DNA of 64,000 bases from G965230065 sp965230065 (GTDB lineage: Bacteria; Bacteroidota; Bacteroidia; Cytophagales; Cyclobacteriaceae): assembly GCA_965230065.1 (NCBI GenBank), contig OZ245942.1:1302001-1366000 (forward strand), in the 5' to 3' direction. Each line of letters starts with the position of its first letter. Positions within the stretch are counted from its first letter, which is position 1. Both the position numbers and the translations under genes were made by a program. Under the pieces are notes generated by a model. It made no database searches. It saw only the letters and a program-made list of their open reading frames with translations, and was not told the origin of the DNA. Below, piece by piece: positions 17,416-24,626 of this stretch.

Positions 17416-18687
17416 ATGCATGCCATCCATCAATATACACAATTAACGCTTTTATTCATTTTTATCCATCTATTCTCATCTGGGAAAATACAAGCCCAGG
17501 AGTTGGATATTCTTCTAAAGGGAGGCTATGTCATCGATCCAAAAAATAATATTGATGCCACTATGGACATTGGCATTGCCGATGGAAAAATTGCCCGGGT
17601 AGCATCCAATATTCCGGAAGGAAGTGCCCAACAGGTAATTGACGTGGGTGGCATGTACGTTACCCCGGGACTGATCGATATGCACGTGCATGTTTTTCAT
17701 GGCAATGAACCGGGGGCTTACATCGCCAATGGAGCTACCAGCGTATCTCCCGATGGGTTTACCTTTCGGGCTGGTGTGACTACGGTAGTGGATGCGGGTT
17801 CTTCAGGGTGGAGGAATTTTCGTCTGTTCAAAGAGCAAACCATCGACAAAGCCCAAACCAGGGTGCTGGCATTGTTAAACATTGTAGGCACAGGCATGAC
17901 AGGGCGGTTTGAAGAGCAGGATGTGACAGATATGAACCCGGTGATGACTGCCAATATGATCAACAAGCTTTTCCCAGATATCCTCGTTGGCATCAAAGCA
18001 GCCCATTATTGGGGCGATTTCACCCAGGTGGATCAGGCTGTGGAGGCAGGCAAGCTGGCCAATGTACCAGTGATGGTAGATTTTGGGGAACATGATCCTC
18101 CCCTGTCCATCGAGTCGCTATACATGGAACATCTGCGTCCGGGCGATATGTTTACACACACTTATTCTTATGGCCCTACCCAAAGAGAAACCGTAGTGGA
18201 TGAAAACGGAAAGGTAAAACCTTTTGTATTGGAAGCCCAAAAACGGGGTATCATCTTCGACGTGGGGCATGGGGGCGGTGCCTTTTCATGGCGGCAGGCG
18301 GTACCTGCCATCCAACAAGGTTTTCTTCCAAACGTTATCAGCACCGATCTGCATACCCAAAGCATGAATACCGGCATGAAGGATCTGAGCAATGTGTTGT
18401 CCAAATTCATGGCCATGGGTATGTCTTTGCAGGATGTTATTTTCCGGGCTACCTGGAGCCCGGCGCAGGTGATTGGCCGTCCCGAGCTGGGCCACCTCAG
18501 TGTGGGAGCAGAGGCTGATGTAGCGGTGTTTACCCTAAAAAAAGGTAATTTTGGCTTTGTAGATGTACGAAGAACGACACACCTAGGCACAGAAAAGCTG
18601 GAAACTGAACTCACTCTTCGAACCGGAAAAGTGGTTTGGGACCTGAATGGCATCAGCATGCCTGCATGGGAAACAGAAATGAAATGA
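17416..18687 (+). CDS. EF_0837/AHA_3915-type amidohydrolase, exported (copy 1)
   Basis: This 423-residue metal-dependent hydrolase of the dihydroorotase-like superfamily has a Sec signal (TLLFIFIHLFSSGKIQAQE). Metal ligands appear in the expected order: the HxH motif in GLIDMHVHVFHG, a likely carboxylated Lys in ILVGIKAAHYWG, a His in MFTHTYSYGP and an Asp in ISTDLHTQSMNTG. The EF_0837 family is known to sit beside SelA/DgaE-like PLP enzymes, as it does here 52 bases downstream of one. It probably hydrolyses an amide or acylated amino-sugar derivative in the periplasm. The downstream gene is a paralogue, similar over its whole length. Confidence 0.85.
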   Translation: MHAIHQYTQLTLLFIFIHLFSSGKIQAQELDILLKGGYVIDPKNNIDATMDIGIADGKIARVASNIPEGSAQQVIDVGGMYVTPGLIDMHVHVFHGNEPGAYIANGATSVSPDGFTFRAGVTTVVDAGSSGWRNFRLFKEQTIDKAQTRVLALLNIVGTGMTGRFEEQDVTDMNPVMTANMINKLFPDILVGIKAAHYWGDFTQVDQAVEAGKLANVPVMVDFGEHDPPLSIESLYMEHLRPGDMFTHTYSYGPTQRETVVDENGKVKPFVLEAQKRGIIFDVGHGGGAFSWRQAVPAIQQGFLPNVISTDLHTQSMNTGMKDLSNVLSKFMAMGMSLQDVIFRATWSPAQVIGRPELGHLSVGAEADVAVFTLKKGNFGFVDVRRTTHLGTEKLETELTLRTGKVVWDLNGISMPAWETEMK

Positions 18688-18771
18688 GGGTAGCAATTAT
18701 CACTTCCGGTGCCAAAATGATAATTATGATTTCACTTGGATGCCGTAATAGTTTCTGGAATAATGTTAATT

Positions 18772-18812
18772 GTTAAAAGTTATTAGTACACAATTAACTA
18801 ATAACTTTTAAC
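18772..18812. repeat. Perfect 15-bp hairpin between the two amidohydrolase genes
   Basis: GTTAAAAGTTATTAG (18772-18786) and CTAATAACTTTTAAC (18798-18812) pair perfectly around an 11-base loop. Further related TTAACT/GTTAAT words flank the hairpin. It lies in the 188-base gap between the paralogues. It has no T-run after the stem, so it is not a classical terminator. It may modulate or stabilise mRNA between the two genes, or be a palindromic repeat. Confidence 0.6.
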
Positions 18813-18875
18813 GGTTAACTATTAACAATCAGAGTAGCAAACTAGATAGGTTTACTAACAAATTCCGCAAAAGAG

Positions 18876-20114
18876 ATGATCACTAACAGGATATTTGCAA
18901 TCATAACCGGATGGCTCCTGCTCTTTGTACCAGTAATGTTACAAGCCCAGGCAATTGATCTCCTGATTAAGAACGGGCATGTAATTGATCCTAAAAATGA
19001 ACTTGATGCTGTCATGGATGTTGCCATCGCCGAGGGCAAAATTTTGCAAGTAGCTACCGGTATTCCTGCAGAAAACGCCAAAAAAGTAGTGGATGCTACC
19101 GGTTTATATATATGTCCTGGTTTAATAGATATACACACCCATGTTTTTGTGGGCAGCCAATCCGGTCAATTTGCCGATGGTATCAACAGCCTATCCCCCG
19201 ATGATTTTACTTTCCGAGCGGGCATTACAACAGTAGTGGATGCAGGTACCTCAGGCTGGCGGAACTTCCCACAGTTCAGGGAACAAGTGATCGATCAATC
19301 CAAAACACGCGTTTTAGCTTTTCTGAATATTACTGGTACAGGCATGAGTGGCAATCCTACGCAGCAGGATATTCAGGATATGGATGTGGAAAAAACAGTG
19401 CTGACGGTAGAGCAGTATTCCGATATTATTGTCGGCATCAAAATCGGTCATTATGAAGGCAGTGCATGGACACCTTTCGATAGAGCTTTGTCAGCAGGGA
19501 GCAAAGCCGAAGTACCTCTCTTTGTAGAATGCCATCTGCCTCAGTATTCTCTGGAAGACCAGTTGAAGCGTATGCGTTCCGGAGATATTATAACGCACTC
19601 TTATGAGAAAGTATCCGAACGCATGTCTGTAATAGATGAACAGGGAAAAGTACGCCCCTTTGTGATGGAAGCGAAAGAACGGGGTATCCTCTTTGATGTA
19701 GGGCATGGTGGGGCCGGATTCTGGTTTTCTGAGGCGGTTCCTGCCCTGGAGCAGGGGCTTTGGCCTAACTCCTTTGGTACCGACCTCCATCGTTTCAGCA
19801 TGAATGCGGGCATGAAAGATATGCTGAATGTGATGTCGAAATACCTCAGCATGGGCATGCCCCTGGAAGACGTACTGCTCCGGGCCACCTGGAACCCGGC
19901 AAAGTCTATCCAACGGAAAGACCTGGGCCATCTTACCAAAGGAGCAGTAGCTGATATTGCTGTGCTGCGGTTGCGGGAGGGGAACTTTGGCTTTGTTGAT
20001 GCCGGAGGCAACAGGATAGCAGGTAACCATCGGTTTGAAGCAGAACTAACCCTTCGTGCTGGAAAAGTTGTGTGGGACCTGAACGGTTTGGCCGCACAGG
20101 ATTTCAAAAAATAA
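18876..20114 (+). CDS. EF_0837/AHA_3915-type amidohydrolase, exported (copy 2)
   Basis: This 412-residue paralogue of the preceding gene is roughly half identical by eye. The signal is ITGWLLLFVPVMLQAQA. It keeps the metal set: GLIDIHTHVFVG, IIVGIKIGHYEG (Lys), VECHLPQYS (His), IITHSYEKV (His) and FGTDLHRFSMNAG (Asp). The insertion after the first strand and the lid region differ most between the copies, which suggests different substrates. The stop codon is 8 bases before the next ATG, so it is in one operon with the cytochrome-fused dehydrogenase. The stretch between the copies holds a strong hairpin. Confidence 0.85.
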   Translation: MITNRIFAIITGWLLLFVPVMLQAQAIDLLIKNGHVIDPKNELDAVMDVAIAEGKILQVATGIPAENAKKVVDATGLYICPGLIDIHTHVFVGSQSGQFADGINSLSPDDFTFRAGITTVVDAGTSGWRNFPQFREQVIDQSKTRVLAFLNITGTGMSGNPTQQDIQDMDVEKTVLTVEQYSDIIVGIKIGHYEGSAWTPFDRALSAGSKAEVPLFVECHLPQYSLEDQLKRMRSGDIITHSYEKVSERMSVIDEQGKVRPFVMEAKERGILFDVGHGGAGFWFSEAVPALEQGLWPNSFGTDLHRFSMNAGMKDMLNVMSKYLSMGMPLEDVLLRATWNPAKSIQRKDLGHLTKGAVADIAVLRLREGNFGFVDAGGNRIAGNHRFEAELTLRAGKVVWDLNGLAAQDFKK

Positions 20115-20122
20115 ATAATGAT

Positions 20123-21898
20123 ATGTACCCATATCGGCTTTTATCAGGACTTCTTCTTTTTATAATAGACTTCATTTTTTTGTCTGTAAGTATAAGTCTC
20201 GTTGGTTGTCAGCAATCTCCAAACCTGCCTCCGGGCGACTCCGATAATGGAGGCTTGTTCGTCCCCGGAAACTTTGAAGTGGTGATCGTGGCAGACAGTA
20301 CAGGCCGGGCCAGACACATCGCTGTGAATGATAATGGGGATATTTATGTAAAGCTGAGTTCTTCCGGTAGTCTGCATGGTGGCAATGTGGCGCTGAGAGA
20401 TACCACACATGATGGCAGAGCAGACATCATTCAAAGATTCGGAAGTGTGGATGCCCGGAGGACATCTTATGGCACCGGCATGACGATCCATGAGGGGTAT
20501 CTTTATTTTAGTTCTGCCACCGTGCTTTACCGGTACAAGCTCACACCCGGAATGTTAATACCGGAAGGTCAACCTGAGATCGTTCTTGCAGATGATCATG
20601 CGCATGGCATCCACTGGCACATTACCAAACCTGTATCTTTCGATAATCAGGGGTATATGTATGTGCCCTTTGGTGCACCTTCCAATGCCTGTCAGGATCT
20701 GAGCGCCACACCCAACGGTGCTCCCGGAGGAGAAGGACTGGATCCTTGCCCCGAACTGGAAGAACATGGCGGCATCTGGCGGTTCGATGCCAACAAAGCC
20801 GGACTGACCCAAAAAGACGGTTCCCTGTTTGCCACAGGCATCCGGTCGGTGGTGGCCATGGACTGGAACCCGGCAGATGAACAGCTGTACATTGTAATGC
20901 ATGGCAGGGATAACCTGCACAGCCTGTTTCCCGATCGATTTACACCCTGGCAAAGTGCTGTACTTCCCTCAGAAGAATTTATGAAAGTAACCGAAGGAGC
21001 AAACTTTGGGTGGCCCTATTGTTATTACGACCATATGCAGCAAAAGAAGGTGCTGGCTCCGGAGTATGGTGGAGACGGACAGATCGTGGGTAGGTGCGAA
21101 GACATGGACTTACCCGTTATGGGATTTCCTGGCCATTGGGCACCTAATGATGTATTGTTCTACCAGGGAGATCAGTTTCCTCAGCGATATAAACACGGGG
21201 CTTTCATTGCCTTTCATGGTTCTACCAACCGGGCACCGTATCCGCAATCGGGTTATTTTGTAGCTTTCATTCCTTTTGAAGATGGCGCCCTCAAGGGTAC
21301 CTGGGAAGTTTTTGCCGATGGTTTCACCGGGGTAGATACCCTTGTGAATACGAGTGATGCTGCCTACCGCCCCATGGGGCTGGCGGAGGGGCCCGATGGT
21401 TCCTTATACATCACAGAATCTAACAAAGGGAAAATATGGCGGGTGATGTACAAAGGAACCAAAGACGAATTCGGCGAAGCACAGTTGTCCAATATGGAAC
21501 AACGAAAATCTTTGTCCCATATCAAAATCCCGGATGAGATCGGGGATGATCTTCAGAAGAACCTTGCCAAAGGACAGAAATTGTACAATACTTTTTGTGG
21601 TACCTGTCACCAGCAAAACGGGCAGGGTGCTTTCGGCCGCTTTCCTCCTTTGGCCAATACTGACTGGGTAAACGGCGACAAAGCAAGGCTGATTGGCATT
21701 GTCTTAAACGGATTGGAAGGTTCCATTGAGGTAAATGGAGAACTTTACAATGGTGTGATGCCTCCGCATAATTTTCTGAACGACGAAGAGTTGGCAAAAA
21801 TTTTAACTTTTATCCGGCAGAACTTTGGCAATGAGGCCAGTGCAGTGAGTGCTGAGGAAGTTAGTAAGGTAAGGAGTAGTCAAAGCAGCACGCATTGA
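20123..21898 (+). CDS. Sugar dehydrogenase (PQQ/sorbosone-type propeller) fused to cytochrome c, lipoprotein
   Basis: The 591 residues contain a lipoprotein signal (FIIDFIFLSVSISLVGCQQ) and a beta-propeller of the glucose/sorbosone dehydrogenase type (DRFTPWQSAVLPSEEFM, GANFGWPYCYYD, RPMGLAEGPDGSLYITES). A C-terminal class I cytochrome c domain follows, with haem motif FCGTCHQQ and probable Met ligand in NGVMPPHNF. Such fusions oxidise a sugar or alcohol in the periplasm and pass electrons to the respiratory chain. I start at the ATG at 20123 because it puts the signal first; 17 polar residues would precede it otherwise. The gene is tightly linked to the amidohydrolases. Confidence 0.82.
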   Translation: MYPYRLLSGLLLFIIDFIFLSVSISLVGCQQSPNLPPGDSDNGGLFVPGNFEVVIVADSTGRARHIAVNDNGDIYVKLSSSGSLHGGNVALRDTTHDGRADIIQRFGSVDARRTSYGTGMTIHEGYLYFSSATVLYRYKLTPGMLIPEGQPEIVLADDHAHGIHWHITKPVSFDNQGYMYVPFGAPSNACQDLSATPNGAPGGEGLDPCPELEEHGGIWRFDANKAGLTQKDGSLFATGIRSVVAMDWNPADEQLYIVMHGRDNLHSLFPDRFTPWQSAVLPSEEFMKVTEGANFGWPYCYYDHMQQKKVLAPEYGGDGQIVGRCEDMDLPVMGFPGHWAPNDVLFYQGDQFPQRYKHGAFIAFHGSTNRAPYPQSGYFVAFIPFEDGALKGTWEVFADGFTGVDTLVNTSDAAYRPMGLAEGPDGSLYITESNKGKIWRVMYKGTKDEFGEAQLSNMEQRKSLSHIKIPDEIGDDLQKNLAKGQKLYNTFCGTCHQQNGQGAFGRFPPLANTDWVNGDKARLIGIVLNGLEGSIEVNGELYNGVMPPHNFLNDEELAKILTFIRQNFGNEASAVSAEEVSKVRSSQSSTH

Positions 21899-22029
21899 TT
21901 TTGGGAAAGTTCTCATCCGTTTTTGATTAGTCAATAACTTTCTATTCGAGGTGTGGGCTTTTAATGTCCAGGTAGTTTCTGAATTATTTCATTGGTGTGA
22001 AAAAATTTTATGATTTCTTACACACCCTC

Positions 22030-23145
22030 TTATATATTTACTGTAGGCAATGGAACGGCCTTTACATCCCCAAAAGTAACATCTGTATTATGCGCAATAA
22101 GCAAGGCACTGCCAGATGGTAAATTGCCCGGAGGTTCCGTAGCTTGTAAGTCCCAGATTTCCGGTTCGGGTTGCCCTTCCTCCCAGCACTTTACGCTGTA
22201 CAAGGTGCTGCCACCGGATTGGGTTTCTACCCGGTGTTTCATGTGGTAGCGGATGTCCAGAGTAATGGTTCTGATTTTTGTAGTATCTTCCACATACAGG
22301 TTTTCCCCATCAAAAATACGCCAACGACAGGAATCCAGGTTTGCGGTGAGGCGGAACTCGGCGGTGGCGCCTACCGGGTACCATTTGGTGTGGGGCTGGT
22401 TGTCGTCCAGGTCATGGCCGGGCCAGCGGGTGGCGATGGCGGCATGGCTAACACCAAAAGTAGGCGGCCCTTTGTGGGGAAGCGTAAAATCATGAAAAAT
22501 AACAGAAGTAGTTACTTCGTAATCTGCCCAGCTGCTGTCGCCAATAGCCAGTACACGGTCGTAATACGGAGCTAATGTACGCACACCATTTTCTGCCAAT
22601 TTCCAATGACCGTCTACGATTTGGGCTACATCCTGAATATTTTCTATCTGGTTCCATTCAATCGTATAAGGCAACGGCCAGGTGTTTCCGGTTTCATAAT
22701 GTACGATAACCTCCTCTGAAACTGAGTTTCCCAAAGAATCAGCAGCAGTAATCAGCACAGTGTTTTTTCCTGTTTCCAGTCGGGCGGTATCAATATCAAT
22801 GTTAAAATCACCGGGGTTGGCCAGGCGACGTCCGTCTTCTCCGGTAGTTAAAGCCATCGGTTCATCATCATTGAGCGTGTAAGAGAGGGATTGCAAGCCT
22901 TCCTTAGTTTCTACATTCCCTAAAATATTGGCCCATCGCTGGGGCATCCCCATCTGTCCGAAGTGTTGTTCAGGGCCGTACCAGATGTGGATGGATGGGG
23001 CTTGGTTATCCTGTTGGGTGGCGCTGGTACAGGATAATATAAAAATCATTATGGGGAGCAGTTTAAGTGCAGAAAGGTGTCCGGCACTACTTGTGTTACT
23101 CACAGATAAGTGTCGGACACTGGCAGAATAAATTAATTTTTCCAT
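22030..23145 (-). CDS. Lipoprotein with concanavalin-like domain, unknown function
   Basis: This 371-residue lipoprotein (LPIMIFILSCTS) has an N-terminal Ig-like part (SLSYTLNDDEPMALTTGEDG). The C-terminal part (WKLAENGVRTLAPYYDRVLA and CRWRIFDGENLYVEDTTKI) resembles laminin-G/concanavalin-like sugar-binding folds. It likely binds or sorts glycans for the neighbouring sulfatase. Its ATG at 23145 overlaps the sulfatase stop codon region by 13 bases. The N-terminus is odd: about 25 polar residues, encoded by a palindromic repeat (23077-23120), precede the signal. Either the repeat has invaded the signal region, or translation starts later, for example at the ATG coding MIFILSC. Confidence 0.6.
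   Translation of the reverse strand: MEKLIYSASVRHLSVSNTSSAGHLSALKLLPIMIFILSCTSATQQDNQAPSIHIWYGPEQHFGQMGMPQRWANILGNVETKEGLQSLSYTLNDDEPMALTTGEDGRRLANPGDFNIDIDTARLETGKNTVLITAADSLGNSVSEEVIVHYETGNTWPLPYTIEWNQIENIQDVAQIVDGHWKLAENGVRTLAPYYDRVLAIGDSSWADYEVTTSVIFHDFTLPHKGPPTFGVSHAAIATRWPGHDLDDNQPHTKWYPVGATAEFRLTANLDSCRWRIFDGENLYVEDTTKIRTITLDIRYHMKHRVETQSGGSTLYSVKCWEEGQPEPEIWDLQATEPPGNLPSGSALLIAHNTDVTFGDVKAVPLPTVNI
23077..23120. repeat. Palindromic repeat, family 1 copy A (inside 5' end of a gene)
   Basis: The arms GTGTCCGGCACTA (23077-23089) and AAGTGTCGGACAC (23108-23120) match at 11 of 13 positions around an 18-base loop. A second copy of the same design lies at 30625-30667. The repeat encodes residues of the N-terminus of the overlapping lipoprotein gene. 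Confidence 0.7.
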
Positions 23146-24530
23146 GTGTGAAAATCATCATTGGTTTCTTCTATCCAATTGTCTAAAGCCTTTTTTAGTT
23201 CCGACTTTACAGGCAGGTAGGTTGGCTCTTCTGCCAGGTTCTGGGTTTCCCCCGGGTCTTTCCACAAATCAAACAATTGCTCGTTTCTTTCCCCCTGGTT
23301 GTACAGATTATACTTGTACCGCCGGTTTCTGATCATCCGGGCATGACGCGTACTGTCTTCTTTGTCATCGGCCAGTTCTACCACCAGATAATCCCGCAAT
23401 TGAGTATACGGATTTTCCAAAATGGGGCGGAGGCTTTTTCCGGTAAAAGCAGGTGGATTTTTAATGCCTGCGTAATCACAAAGCGTGGGTGTTAAATCTA
23501 TACCGGAAACTAACTGATCCCTGTCAATAACTCCTTCCGGGATATGTCCTTTCCAACGGATGATGAAGGGAACGGTAGAAGCTTCTTCGTAAAAACTGAG
23601 TTTGGCCGCCCAGTGGTGGGCTGCAGCCCCATCTCCATGCTCACTGGTGAGCACGATGATGGTGTTTTCTTCCAGGTTGTTGGCGCGGACTGCTTCCAGG
23701 ATTTTGCCAATTTCCCGGTCTACCATTTCGGTAAACCGGTAATAATGATATAAATACGCCCGCCAATCATCCTCACTGTAGTCACGGGCCAGCAGGAGTT
23801 CATCCCCATAATGATCCAAAAGGCGTTTTTCCTGCAAAAACTGGGGTTCATCTTCGGCAATCTCAAAATTGGGGGGCAAAGGTGGTAAGGTATCAATTTC
23901 GCTGGCTTTCGCATATTGTTCCGGCCGTCGGGGTACGTAGCAAATATCATGGGGATTGTGCAGGGAAACGGCTAACAAAAAAGGTTTTTCTTCCTGATAA
24001 TTATTGAGGTAGTTAACGGTGGCATTGGCAATCGGTCCGTCTGTAGCCTCACCCGTGTCCCATGATTCTTCCAATGACTGAAAAGGTAATACTTTGAAAC
24101 CTCTCACCGAATCCATTTTACTTCTGGCCGGATAGCCTTCCGGTAAATGCCATTTTCCAGCCCAGGCTGTATTGTATCCTGCCTGCTGAAAAATTTGTCC
24201 GATGGTGGGATAGGCCGGATTGATGTGTGTAGAATTCCAGACCACCCCGGTTTCATGGGGCATGCGCCCGGTAATCAGGCTGCTGCGGGCCGGGCCACAC
24301 ACGGGGGATGTGCAATAAGATTCCGTAAAATAAACGCCACCTTTGGCCAGGGCATCCATCGCCGGAGTGTGTAAGTTGGGGTTGCCCAAATAACCAATAC
24401 CATCACTGGTGTGCTGGTCGGTGAGGATGATGAGCACGTTGGGTTTTTGTGTTGCTTCTTCCGGTTCGGGTTTAGGTTTACATCCTAAAGCGATGAGTGT
24501 TATCAATGATAATAAAAGGAAGTTTTTCAT
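23133..24530 (-). CDS. Cys-type sulfatase, lipoprotein
   Basis: This 465-residue arylsulfatase-type enzyme (family S1 fold) removes sulfate esters, here probably from polysaccharides. The signal with lipobox is LLSLITLIALGCKPK. Metal-binding Asp and Gln are in LIILTDQHTSD. The sulfatase signature is PVCGPARSSLITGR with Cys78, which must be turned into formylglycine by a maturase; none is in the window. GKWHLPEGYP and a C-terminal LFDLWKDPGETQNLAEEP are also typical. It overlaps the lipoprotein gene downstream. The GH106-like gene upstream, on the same strand, is separated by a triple-hairpin repeat. Confidence 0.9.
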   Translation of the reverse strand: MKNFLLLSLITLIALGCKPKPEPEEATQKPNVLIILTDQHTSDGIGYLGNPNLHTPAMDALAKGGVYFTESYCTSPVCGPARSSLITGRMPHETGVVWNSTHINPAYPTIGQIFQQAGYNTAWAGKWHLPEGYPARSKMDSVRGFKVLPFQSLEESWDTGEATDGPIANATVNYLNNYQEEKPFLLAVSLHNPHDICYVPRRPEQYAKASEIDTLPPLPPNFEIAEDEPQFLQEKRLLDHYGDELLLARDYSEDDWRAYLYHYYRFTEMVDREIGKILEAVRANNLEENTIIVLTSEHGDGAAAHHWAAKLSFYEEASTVPFIIRWKGHIPEGVIDRDQLVSGIDLTPTLCDYAGIKNPPAFTGKSLRPILENPYTQLRDYLVVELADDKEDSTRHARMIRNRRYKYNLYNQGERNEQLFDLWKDPGETQNLAEEPTYLPVKSELKKALDNWIEETNDDFHTWKN

Positions 24531-24555
24531 GTTTATTTTTCGTTGATATTTCTTT

Positions 24556-24621
24556 GCACAGGCTGAGAAGCCCGTGCTCCGGTGGGAATCCAGTCCGGAG
24601 TACGGACTTCCTAGTCCGTAC
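24556..24621. repeat. Triple-hairpin palindromic repeat
   Basis: Three stem-loops follow each other almost without spacer. They are GCACAGGCT/AGCCCGTGC (24556-24564, 24569-24577, one mismatch), CTCCGG/CCGGAG (24577-24582, 24595-24600) and GTACGGACT/AGTCCGTAC (24600-24608, 24613-24621, perfect, 4-base loop). They fill most of the gap between the GH106-like and sulfatase genes. The design looks like a REP/BIME element. It may also stop or protect the transcript ending at 24627. Confidence 0.75.
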
Positions 24622-24626
24622 CAATA

